This document shows positions 9,280 through 18,276 of a stretch of 64,000 nucleotides of DNA, piece after piece. A model generated the notes under the pieces. That model was not told where the DNA came from. It did not search any database and saw only the letters and a list, made by a program, of their open reading frames with translations. A program made the translations under genes and the position numbers. Source of the DNA: an uncultured Clostridia bacterium (GTDB taxonomy: Bacteria > Bacillota > Clostridia > Christensenellales > Borkfalkiaceae); contig CANRCK010000014.1 in NCBI GenBank assembly GCA_947629095.1, positions 41,705-105,704 on the forward strand. The letters are read 5' to 3'. Position 1 is the stretch's first letter. Every line of letters begins with the position of its first letter.

Positions 9280-10812
9280 TCAGTTCTGCATGCACTCTTC
9301 AAGCGTCTGCGCAAAGATCTTCTCCAATTGATCGGGTGTGGAGAACACAGCCTGCAACAGTGTACCGACATTTTTTCGTGCCTCGGCGGAGCCGACAAAT
9401 GCGGGAGACGTGAAGTAAGCATTCTCCTGCTCCATGCAGACCTTTGCGGAAAGCGCCGTGATATTGCCTACCTCATCTGCCGCTTCGTAATTTGCCTTAA
9501 ATACCGGGTCCTCTAACATTGTTTCAAGATTGAGAACGGGAACGTAACCGGAAACTCTGGAGAAGTCTGCCTGGAAACCGACGTTCGTGATAAGATATTT
9601 GACGAAAAGCCAGCTTGCAAGAACTTCCTGAGGGTCACTATTCTTGAAGATGCAGACAGAAGGTCCCTGCGAGATGACCTTGGGTTTATAGTTGGCATCG
9701 TAATCTTCTTGCGCAGAATCCTCAGCTTTGTAGTGCTTCAACTGAGGAATGGGAGCAATACCTACGGTGAATTCATACTCGCCCTGCACCTGATCCGATT
9801 GCTGATAGGAAGCGCCTGCCGTGGAGCCTATGCACATATAGGACGTCTGCGCAGTGAAACGGTCGGATGTGTAGGTGTTATTGTTGAGCATCTGCGTGGT
9901 AACGTAACCGGCTTGATACCAATCCGCAAATTCTTTGACGAATCCACGGTTGGTTTCATTATCGAAAAGGTAGTGATTGCCCGTCGCCGAAGTGTAGCCG
10001 GACCCGTACTGTTCACACATGGTGATGAACCAGTTTGCCTCGGAGTCGTAGCCGAGCGGAATGCAATCCGGATCGATATCCGTTTTGATCTTGCGGCAGA
10101 CTTCTTCCATCTCTTTCCATGTTTTGGGAACCTCGAGACCATTGGTATCGAAGAAAGTCTTGTTGTAGAAGAGCACTTCGGTCGACTTGGAGAAAGGCAT
10201 GGTATACATTTTGCCGTCGGCAAATTCTTTGCCCTCGTTATAGTAACCGGGGATAAACTTGTCGACCTGCTCCTGCGTAAGCCCAAGCTTTTCGGTAGTT
10301 CCGTCTTGACGAGTTACTGTCATATCGGCATAGGCGCCGCCGGGTAGGAAGTCGTCAAGCGTAAGCACCGCGCCCGAAGTATTGTATCCCGCAACGTGGT
10401 CGGAATAGCAATAAGCAATGTTGGGCTGCGTGTCTGCAATGATCTGGTTGGAGATCATAGTGTAGAGTTCGTCGTATTTGCTCGAATCTCTGACAGCGTC
10501 CACATTGTCGACGGTAATGTTGGGGTAGATAGCTTGAAATTTATCTACATAGGTTCTGAGGACTCCCCTCAGAGTCTGACCCATGGTGTGGGAGAAGCTG
10601 ATAGTGACGGGCTTTGACGTATCGAAACCGCCCTCGGGCATCACAAATTCGGACGCACCCGAATTGCCGCCGCCCTGAAGTCCGCCGAGACCACCGCCGC
10701 TTCCTCCGTTGCCAGCGCCTCCGTTGCCACCATTGTTGCACGCGGTCAAGGACAATGCCATTATGCAGGCAAAAGCGCCCGCCATAATTACTGTGCCGAT
10801 TTTTTTCTTCAT
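9280..10812 (-). CDS. ABC transporter extracellular solute-binding protein, family 1 (CUT1-type), lipoprotein
   Basis: Lipobox MALSLTAC; ITVDNVDAVRDSSKYDEL..., MYTMPFSKSTEVLFYNKTFFDTNGLEVPKTWKEMEEVCRKI. Confidence 0.9.
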   Translation of the reverse strand: MKKKIGTVIMAGAFACIMALSLTACNNGGNGGAGNGGSGGGLGGLQGGGNSGASEFVMPEGGFDTSKPVTISFSHTMGQTLRGVLRTYVDKFQAIYPNITVDNVDAVRDSSKYDELYTMISNQIIADTQPNIAYCYSDHVAGYNTSGAVLTLDDFLPGGAYADMTVTRQDGTTEKLGLTQEQVDKFIPGYYNEGKEFADGKMYTMPFSKSTEVLFYNKTFFDTNGLEVPKTWKEMEEVCRKIKTDIDPDCIPLGYDSEANWFITMCEQYGSGYTSATGNHYLFDNETNRGFVKEFADWYQAGYVTTQMLNNNTYTSDRFTAQTSYMCIGSTAGASYQQSDQVQGEYEFTVGIAPIPQLKHYKAEDSAQEDYDANYKPKVISQGPSVCIFKNSDPQEVLASWLFVKYLITNVGFQADFSRVSGYVPVLNLETMLEDPVFKANYEAADEVGNITALSAKVCMEQENAYFTSPAFVGSAEARKNVGTLLQAVFSTPDQLEKIFAQTLEECMQN

Positions 10813-10841
10813 GTTTATCTCCTTCTATTTGATTTTTTTGA

Positions 10842-11912
10842 TTAGCCTTTGATGCCGCTTCTCGATACTCCGCGCATTATGTACTTGCGGAAGAATATGA
10901 ACAAAATGAGGAGCGGGACGGTGACAATGACGATAGCAGCCATCTGCGCGGGCATGTTGGTCTTCTGCAAAATATCGTCGTAGAATGCTTCGCCGCGTAG
11001 ACCGACCGTAATGAGCCTGTGCGCCACGTCGTTTGCAACGAGCTTGGGCCACATATAGGCGTTCCACGCACCCATCATCTTAAGAAGCGTGATGGAGATG
11101 AGCGTGGGCGCGGAAAGCGGGATCATCACTTTCCACAAATATTTAAGATCGCTTGTCCCATCTACCTTGGCGGCGAGATACAGCTCGTTGGGAATCTGCA
11201 TAAAGTTTTGCCGCAAGAGATAGATATAAAACACGCTGACGAGAGACGTAATGATTAAGACTGTATATGTATTGAGCAGGTTCCAATTGGCGACCGTAAC
11301 ATAATTCGTGACTGTGAACAGTTCGCCGGGAATCATCATCGTTGCAAGAAGCAGTGCAAACACGAGGTTCTTACCCTTGAAATTGAGCCTTGCAAAGGCA
11401 TACGCTGAGAGAATGGTGATTATGAGAGAGAGAATCGTGGAGACAACACCGACGAGAACTGTGTTGAGGAACAGTCTGCCGAGGTTGAGACCTACGCTTT
11501 GGAACAGCTCTCTTCCAAACTCCGCTTTAAACTCCGCGCCCGTCAGTCCGCATTCGGAACAGACGGTTGGCGCGATTGGATTGTAGAAGATGTGCCCGCA
11601 GTTATTGCATGTGAAAGATCTGAACGCATAGGAATAGTTGGACCACTGCAATTCTGTGGGCCAGAATGTGGGAACAGTGGCTTCATACTCCGTCACCGTC
11701 TTTAATGACGAGATGAGCATCCAATAGAAAGGAAAGAGGACAATGACCGCCATAATGGTGAGGAAAGCGTAGAGCGCAATCTGCACCAGGATCTTCCATA
11801 TCTTCTGTTTTTTGGAAATATTGTGAATGTCGATTTCTCCGCTCGGAGTTTGGGGAGCATTTGCTTCGTCTTTAACGGCGGCAACTTCAGATTTATTCAA
11901 TTCTTCCGTCAT
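10842..11912 (-). CDS. Carbohydrate-type ABC transporter permease (MalG/UgpE-like) with inserted CxxC...CxxC module
   Basis: VLFPFYWMLISSLK, YLAAKVDGTSDLKYLWKVMIPLSAP (EAA loop); insertion FTCNNCGHIFYNPIAPTVCSECGL. Confidence 0.9.
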   Translation of the reverse strand: MTEELNKSEVAAVKDEANAPQTPSGEIDIHNISKKQKIWKILVQIALYAFLTIMAVIVLFPFYWMLISSLKTVTEYEATVPTFWPTELQWSNYSYAFRSFTCNNCGHIFYNPIAPTVCSECGLTGAEFKAEFGRELFQSVGLNLGRLFLNTVLVGVVSTILSLIITILSAYAFARLNFKGKNLVFALLLATMMIPGELFTVTNYVTVANWNLLNTYTVLIITSLVSVFYIYLLRQNFMQIPNELYLAAKVDGTSDLKYLWKVMIPLSAPTLISITLLKMMGAWNAYMWPKLVANDVAHRLITVGLRGEAFYDDILQKTNMPAQMAAIVIVTVPLLILFIFFRKYIMRGVSRSGIKG

Positions 11913-11924
11913 AGCTTACCTCCG

Positions 11925-13418
11925 TTAGTAATGTACTTTCTTTTTGCTTACATACAAGTTGATCATAGTGACAACGAATATGATTGCAAAAAGAATGAGC
12001 GCAGCGGCGCTTGCACGCCCTTGGTTGTTGGCAATTCTGTCGTAAATGTATCCGACCATGGTATTGAGCGGCTTTCCGAAAGATCCCGGAGGTCCCATCA
12101 GGTCGCCTGTACCGAAGATACCGACAACGCTGTTATATTCTTTGAATCCGCCGATGAATCCCGTGATAACGACGTAGGCGATCATCGGGGAAAGGAGCGG
12201 CACGGTTATGCGCCAGAATATGCGCCAGCGTGACGCGCCGTCAACCTTTGCCGCATCATAATATTGCTTATTGACGCCCTGAAGCCCGCCGAGAAGAACC
12301 AAAATTTTGAACGGCAATGCATTCCAAATAATATAGATACATAGCACGAACATATTGGCGAATTTCGACGAGGATTCGTTAACCCAGTTCACCTTCGTCC
12401 CGCCGAACGCTTCGATGATGGTATTGATGACACCGACAGAGGTCGGTTCCGTTGTCGGACTGTAGCCGATCATCTGGAACATTGCCATAAAGACCATGCC
12501 GATGGCAATGGTGTTGGTAACATAAGGAAGGAAAAAGATAGTCTGAAAGACACGCCTGAGCGGCTTAATGGAGTTGAGCGCTACGGCGATGATGAGCGCA
12601 AGCATGGTAGAAATGGGCACCGTGATGACCGTCAACAGGACGGTGTTGAGAAGGCAATTCCAAAATCCGCTGTATTGAACAACGTTCTTGAAATTATTGA
12701 AATTCACGGCAAAGGGATCAGCGTTGGGATTTTTTGCAGCCAAGACGCTGTAATCCTCAAGCATCGAGATCCTGAAAGTATTAATGATGGGCCAAACGGT
12801 AAAGATGCCAAGAAGAACGAGTGCGGGAAGAAGATAAACCCAACCTTTCCATTTTCCCCACGTCGTTTTCCAGAGTGCCCTTTGATTGTTGTCTGCAATC
12901 CATACGGTGTGAACGACCGTCTCCCCCACCGCGACGAGCAGGAAAAGGACGCCGAACACAACGGCAAGGATGGAGAACGCGCCGGGCTGATAGGCAACGC
13001 CCTGCGTTGCGCTCATCGAGCCAAGCCAAATTATCTGCCCTGCTCCCGTTGCAATCGCCGAGAAAGAGGTTGCGATCGCAGCGATATCAAAGGCGAGGGA
13101 ATTGCGGTGTTTCTTCAACACTACTCCCAAAACGCCCGCGATGACAGAGACGGAAGCAATTACTATCATAACTATGACGGGCGTCTTAAGACCCTCCATC
13201 CAATCTCCAACGATCGCTCCATATCCTGTGAGCGTGTCGCCACCGACCTTGACCACGTTCCCAATGGGAGCGAGGAAAAGCACGACGGCTAAAAGACACA
13301 AAGCGGCAGTCGGGATCCATGCGATGAGGGCGGCATGCTCACGGAAGAAATTCGTCAGCCGACCCTTTTTCTTTGCGGAATCGTCCTGCACGACGACTTC
13401 ATTCGTTTCTTCTGTCAT
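11925..13418 (-). CDS. Carbohydrate-type ABC transporter permease (MalF/UgpA-like) with long N-terminal membrane extension
   Basis: YLLPALVLLGIFTVWPIINTFRIS; YYDAAKVDGASRWRIFWRITVPLLSP EAA loop. Confidence 0.9.
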   Translation of the reverse strand: MTEETNEVVVQDDSAKKKGRLTNFFREHAALIAWIPTAALCLLAVVLFLAPIGNVVKVGGDTLTGYGAIVGDWMEGLKTPVIVMIVIASVSVIAGVLGVVLKKHRNSLAFDIAAIATSFSAIATGAGQIIWLGSMSATQGVAYQPGAFSILAVVFGVLFLLVAVGETVVHTVWIADNNQRALWKTTWGKWKGWVYLLPALVLLGIFTVWPIINTFRISMLEDYSVLAAKNPNADPFAVNFNNFKNVVQYSGFWNCLLNTVLLTVITVPISTMLALIIAVALNSIKPLRRVFQTIFFLPYVTNTIAIGMVFMAMFQMIGYSPTTEPTSVGVINTIIEAFGGTKVNWVNESSSKFANMFVLCIYIIWNALPFKILVLLGGLQGVNKQYYDAAKVDGASRWRIFWRITVPLLSPMIAYVVITGFIGGFKEYNSVVGIFGTGDLMGPPGSFGKPLNTMVGYIYDRIANNQGRASAAALILFAIIFVVTMINLYVSKKKVHY

Positions 13419-14764
13419 TCGTTCACCTCGCTATCCGTATTGTCTGTTTCGAGAGATGACGTCTCGGGCGTTTCTACGGCTTCGGGAACGCTCTTCTTTT
13501 TGAAAAGACCCTTGACCTTAGCAAAAACGCTCTTCTTGGTTTCGTAGGGTTTGTCCTCTTCCACCTTATCGTCGGCTTCTCTGGGCAGAGGACCTTCGTG
13601 AGGGGTAATAACTTGTCCCTCCGCCGCCATCTCGGCTACAATCGTTTCGTGCAAAGCAATCTGGTCGCCGAAATAAACGCGGTCCTCCGTATCTTTGTTG
13701 AAAATATATACTTTTGCGGGTTTTAAATTGAATTTCACTGTTTCACCCGCAGTGTTGGCTATTTGGTCGGCAGAAATTATGGAGCGGACAACCGGATTCA
13801 ACGAATTTGCATTGGTGGATACCACCGAAACGTCTCTGCCCATAACGTCAATGCCGGAAACGGAGCAGGTAAATTTGCCCTCTTTTTCGAGAATAAAGCC
13901 TTCGGGGCGTATTCCCACGTATACCTCCTGGTCTTCAACTCCCGCAACGTCGAGTACGGCTTCGTCGCCGATATATAACTTTCCGTTTTCCACCTTGCCG
14001 GAGAAAACGTTTATGGGAGGTGTGCCGAGGAACTTGGCTACAAAAAGATTTGCGGGATCGTCGTATACGCGCTGGGGCTTGCCGGTCTGCATAATTACGC
14101 CGAGTTTCATTACGACGATATAATCGGAAATAGACATTGCCTCTTCCTGGTCATGCGTAACGAAAATGGTTGTAATTTGCGTATCCCTTTGAATCCTACG
14201 TATCTCTTCACGGGTCTGCAAGCGCAAACGTGCGTCCAAATTAGAAAGAGGCTCGTCCAAAAGAAGAACGCGCGGCATTTTTACAAGCGCACGGGCGATT
14301 GCAACACGCTGCTGCTGACCGCCCGAAAGCTCGGAGGGCTTGCGGTTCATAAACTCTTCTATCTTGACGAGCTTTGCCGCTTCGTTTGCGCGTGTTAACA
14401 TCTCTTCTTTGGAAAGCCTGTTTTCACCCTTTAAATTTTGCAAAGGAAATAAAATATTCTGTTGTACCGTCATGTGTGGATAGAGGGCATAGTTTTGGAA
14501 AACCAAACCGATACCTCTGTTCTCGGGGGCAAGGGACGTTACGTCGTCCTCGCCGAAGAAAATTCTACCGCTCGTGGGAGCCTGCAAGCCGCTTATCATA
14601 AACAGCGTGGTGCTCTTGCCGCAGCCGGAAGGGCCCAAAAGTCCTATCAGCTTGCCGTCGGGAATTTCAAGATTGAAATCATTTACCGCAACAACTTCCG
14701 CGTTCGGCTCTTTTTTATTGCGGCTGGGGAAAATTTTTGTGAGATGCTGGAGTACAACTTTCAT
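13415..14764 (-). CDS. ABC transporter ATP-binding protein (UgpC/MsmX/MalK-like)
   Basis: Walker A GPSGCGKST, signature LSGGQQQRVAIARAL, Walker B VLLLDEPLSNLD; start overlaps permease stop. Confidence 0.95.
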   Translation of the reverse strand: MKVVLQHLTKIFPSRNKKEPNAEVVAVNDFNLEIPDGKLIGLLGPSGCGKSTTLFMISGLQAPTSGRIFFGEDDVTSLAPENRGIGLVFQNYALYPHMTVQQNILFPLQNLKGENRLSKEEMLTRANEAAKLVKIEEFMNRKPSELSGGQQQRVAIARALVKMPRVLLLDEPLSNLDARLRLQTREEIRRIQRDTQITTIFVTHDQEEAMSISDYIVVMKLGVIMQTGKPQRVYDDPANLFVAKFLGTPPINVFSGKVENGKLYIGDEAVLDVAGVEDQEVYVGIRPEGFILEKEGKFTCSVSGIDVMGRDVSVVSTNANSLNPVVRSIISADQIANTAGETVKFNLKPAKVYIFNKDTEDRVYFGDQIALHETIVAEMAAEGQVITPHEGPLPREADDKVEEDKPYETKKSVFAKVKGLFKKKSVPEAVETPETSSLETDNTDSEVNE

Positions 14765-14805
14765 AGATAGTCCTTTTCTGCTGTGATTTATAATTATATG
14801 CTAAC

Positions 14806-14859
14806 CGGCTAAGTTTTGATTTGTTGCAAAGGCAACAAGTCCCCGCGGGGACTTAGCCG
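14806..14859. repeat. Nested inverted repeats in the intergenic region upstream of the ABC ATPase gene
   Basis: Outer CGGCTAAGT...ACTTAGCCG; inner TTGTTGC-AAAG-GCAACAA and perfect palindrome AAGTCCCCGCGGGGACTT. Confidence 0.8.
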
Positions 14860-14892
14860 TTATTTGCTTAATTTTTATCGCAAAACGTTAGA

Positions 14893-15747
14893 TTATTGGT
14901 CCTGTGTATTCTTTACAATCTCTTTTTGTAAAAGCGCTTTCTTTTCTGCCAGCTCCTCCGCTGACTCAAAAATCATCTGAAGTTTAATGTCTATGGCTAC
15001 AGTGCCGGATAAAATATCATGGATCGGCGTTTTATTTCTCGTAGCAAAGAACAAAACGACATTTAACAGCGTAATTGCCGCAAACAATATGATTGCAAGC
15101 ACCCCCATTCCGCCGAAGAAAAATAAAAATACAAGCAAGGTAGGGAACATTGTCTCTATTGCAAATTTACCCACTATCGTCCTTGCAAATAAGGCAAGAT
15201 TGGATATTTTGACGCAGTCCAAACGGACCAAACCTACTCCGAATATTTTTTTACCTATGGTTTGTCCGTTTTTAAAAATGAGAGGCAAAAGAAATTCCAA
15301 AATAAGATAGGCAAGTAACAGCCCTACCGACACCATCATAAACAGCAGTGTATAAACGTATTGATACTGCGCGTTGACCTTTTCAACGGACGGCAGATTC
15401 TGATATTTTTCGTATGCCACCGCAATGGCGGCGTCTTTCCCTTCGGACGCAACAAGCTCCTCTATTAAGTTGTTGAGCGTGGTAGGTTGACCGTCTTTTG
15501 TTATCGTATACGTAGCGCCGTCCGATTCATAGACGTAACCGTAATAATTTGCCACATCCTCCACGTAAGTTATGCGGAAATCTTCCCACTCGTCAAAATA
15601 TTGTGTTGCAAGCTGCTCTTCGCCGCGGTAATTGCAAATGAGGGATATTACAAACATAAATCCCGTTGTTAAAACGGCGAGTAAAATGGCGTCAAGAAGT
15701 AATGCCGATGCTCTCTTCACGATTCCGATTTTTCTCAATTCAAACAT
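14893..15747 (-). CDS. RDD family membrane protein
   Basis: KRASALLLDAILLAVLTTGFMF; GQTIGKKIFGVGLVRLD...; DILSGTVAID. Confidence 0.75.
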   Translation of the reverse strand: MFELRKIGIVKRASALLLDAILLAVLTTGFMFVISLICNYRGEEQLATQYFDEWEDFRITYVEDVANYYGYVYESDGATYTITKDGQPTTLNNLIEELVASEGKDAAIAVAYEKYQNLPSVEKVNAQYQYVYTLLFMMVSVGLLLAYLILEFLLPLIFKNGQTIGKKIFGVGLVRLDCVKISNLALFARTIVGKFAIETMFPTLLVFLFFFGGMGVLAIILFAAITLLNVVLFFATRNKTPIHDILSGTVAIDIKLQMIFESAEELAEKKALLQKEIVKNTQDQ

Positions 15748-15887
15748 CCGACATTCTCCAAGTCACAAAATGCAACGCAAAAACTTTCTTTTCAACATTA
15801 TATCACAAGCGACACCCGAAAACAACAATTTAAAGCAAAATTTATTTAGGAAAAGTATAATATTTTTTTATCCGCCGGAAAGACCCT

Positions 15888-16520
15888 TTAAAGCGTGAAT
15901 TCGTATAGGATTTCGACATTGTTGCCGCTTTGCGCTCTATAGGTTATTGACATATTAATAAATGAATCTATAAAGCCGGCAGAAACCTTCATATCGGTGC
16001 AGTATAACTCTGATCCCATAAATGCTCTCGGGTTTTTTACGTCGGCTGTAAAATACATATCCCCAAGGTCGATATTATCAAAGTACTGACTTTTGAAATT
16101 AAGTCCGCCGGCAATTTGTATGGGAACCCAAACGTCATCGTCGGGCTTTGTAATAACCAAGCCGTCTTTAATCATAGCTTCGCCTTCAAGCATTTCGTGC
16201 GTGGCAAGACTTTCGTCCGCCAAAATCCCGTCTATTTGCGCGAACCGCTCCACCAAGTAGTGCACATTGGCAACATCGCCGCTATACGTTATTTCGTAAA
16301 CACTTGTTAAGGAAACTTCCTCATTGGAGTCGGATAACGGCAAATCTTCAAAAAATATATCTTTAACCGTAAGCACGATTTTTGAATAATCCAAATCCAA
16401 CATATCGTTCAGATGGTCGAGATTAGGTCCCGCGCATGCGGTAAATGTGAACAGCGCGGCGCAGAATGCGGAGAGCGCTAATATCAACTTTTTCATATGT
16501 ATCAGGTTAACCTTGTTCAT
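15888..16520 (-). CDS. Hypothetical lipoprotein
   Basis: Signal peptide with lipobox-like ALFTFTAC; probable start at the internal M (MKKLILALSAFCAALFTFTACAG). Confidence 0.6.
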   Translation of the reverse strand: MNKVNLIHMKKLILALSAFCAALFTFTACAGPNLDHLNDMLDLDYSKIVLTVKDIFFEDLPLSDSNEEVSLTSVYEITYSGDVANVHYLVERFAQIDGILADESLATHEMLEGEAMIKDGLVITKPDDDVWVPIQIAGGLNFKSQYFDNIDLGDMYFTADVKNPRAFMGSELYCTDMKVSAGFIDSFINMSITYRAQSGNNVEILYEFTL

Positions 16521-16521
16521 T

Positions 16522-17691
16522 TCAATTTAAAAGACCGCCGAGGCTTTCCAATGCCGCTTTATTTGCCGACTCCGATTCCCGATTGCATGAAGCTACATAC
16601 ATATTATAATCGTGAATTGCTTCATAGAGAGCTGTAATCTCTTGTGAAACCAAATCTTTCTCCGATCCGGTTATGGGCAACATGGCGTTCAATGCTCTTT
16701 TCAGCGAGGCAAGCCTTTGGGCGAGAGAACCTTCGGTTACAATCCCCTCTACTGCGGCGCGGAAGGCTTCTATATGAGAATCCTCCCCTCCGCTCCCTGA
16801 AGAATTGTCACCCCAAATGGCTTCGGCATATTCGGGATGGTCGACAAACGGATTGCGGTTGCCCTGAATATCTTGAGCGGCTTCATTCCTTGCGAGTTCC
16901 AAACCGTCAACAGGATCTGAATTGTGCCATTCAAGCAAAGTTTCTATTGCTGCACTTTCACTTGTAGCCGCTATGATCTTTGTAAAATTCAAAGTTCCGA
17001 AAAAGCTTGCGCTACCGCTCCCGTTAGTGGTTCCATAGATATTTTTGTATGTATTATAATGTGTATATACATACATTACAATTCTGGCGACATCGCCTTT
17101 TACCGTATCAATCGGTTCAAATACCGTACCTTTTTCATATCCGCCGAGCGCAACCTTAACCCCGCTTTTATTTACATACCAAATTTCGGTGCCGCCGCTC
17201 ACATTACCGTACCTATCGTTATCGCGCCCACTGTTAAGACTGCTCTCTGTAGGTCTGATATGCAACAAATCGCTGCCGCAACCGCTATTGGTTTTATTCC
17301 AAAGATTGTTTGAAAGACTTTTGCACCAAACGTGCTCTCTATTCCACGTTCCGGAAGCGCCAAATTCCCAAGTAGCCGATAATTCTGCTTGCGCATAAAA
17401 TTCCATAAGCTGACCGTTAGGTCCCGGGTCGGTTCTCTTTACATACTCGGGATTTTTACAGTCGTCATAGGAAGTATAATATGTATGCGTGGTTGTTATC
17501 AAATCGTGCAGCTGACCCAACAACTCGTTGCCGCCGGTTGCCGTTATTGAGGCATAATAGTTGTCTGCATCGGCAAATACTGTCGTATGCGAAAAACTGC
17601 CCGCAAACGTGACGCCAAACGTCAAAACAACCGCGCCGCAAACGGAAATTAACTTTTTTACGGCTCCCGTCATATCACTGCACCTCTTCAC
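16522..17691 (-). CDS. Secreted endonuclease I-family nuclease (EndA/Bsn-like)
   Basis: N-terminal signal peptide; WNREHVWCKSL...GSDLLHIRPTESSLNSGRDNDRYGNV; GDVARIVMYVYTHYN; likely start at 17673. Confidence 0.88.
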   Translation of the reverse strand: MKRCSDMTGAVKKLISVCGAVVLTFGVTFAGSFSHTTVFADADNYYASITATGGNELLGQLHDLITTTHTYYTSYDDCKNPEYVKRTDPGPNGQLMEFYAQAELSATWEFGASGTWNREHVWCKSLSNNLWNKTNSGCGSDLLHIRPTESSLNSGRDNDRYGNVSGGTEIWYVNKSGVKVALGGYEKGTVFEPIDTVKGDVARIVMYVYTHYNTYKNIYGTTNGSGSASFFGTLNFTKIIAATSESAAIETLLEWHNSDPVDGLELARNEAAQDIQGNRNPFVDHPEYAEAIWGDNSSGSGGEDSHIEAFRAAVEGIVTEGSLAQRLASLKRALNAMLPITGSEKDLVSQEITALYEAIHDYNMYVASCNRESESANKAALESLGGLLN

Positions 17692-18265
17692 GTTGCTCTT
17701 TTATTTTTTTGAGCCAGCACTTTCTGCACATTGCAACATACCTGTTGTTGCCCCCTATGCAAATCTGCGAACCCTCGGTAACAATTTTGCCGTTGTCGTC
17801 AAGCCTTGCATTTACGGTGGCTTTTGACCCGCACGTACAAATCGATTTGATTTCGCTTATAGACTCCGCAATTTCAAACAGCCGCTTGCTGCCGGGGAAC
17901 AAATGCGTGGTAAAATCGGTGGCAAGTCCGAAACAGAGTACGGGAACATCACGCTCTATCACTATATCCGAAAGTTGGTCTACCTGTTCGGGGGTGAGGA
18001 ACTGGCACTCATCAACGATAATCACGTTGCAATCGGAATAACATTCAATGTACAGCCTGTACAGGTCCTCTTTGTCGCCAACGGCTATAGCTTCCTTTTG
18101 CAGCCCTATGCGCGACTTTATAATGTCGTGCCCGTCGCGCGTGTCGATTGCGGGCTTTAACAAAAGAACTTTCATGTTGCGTTCTTCGTAATTGAATTTT
18201 GTGATGAGAGCCTGAGCCGTTTTGGAACACCCCATGGCTCCGAATTTAAAATATAATTTTGCCAT
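17675..18265 (-). CDS. tdk: Thymidine kinase (TK1 type)
   Basis: KFGAMGCSKTAQAL P-loop, VIIVDECQFLTPEQV, FGLATDF, zinc site CTCG...CRKC. Confidence 0.95.
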   Translation of the reverse strand: MAKLYFKFGAMGCSKTAQALITKFNYEERNMKVLLLKPAIDTRDGHDIIKSRIGLQKEAIAVGDKEDLYRLYIECYSDCNVIIVDECQFLTPEQVDQLSDIVIERDVPVLCFGLATDFTTHLFPGSKRLFEIAESISEIKSICTCGSKATVNARLDDNGKIVTEGSQICIGGNNRYVAMCRKCWLKKIKEQREEVQ

Positions 18266-18276
18266 ATCTTATGTAC

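Noticed and set aside
9709-10347. 212-aa plus-strand ORF within the binding-protein gene
   Set aside because: Antisense of a well-supported CDS with no domain motif
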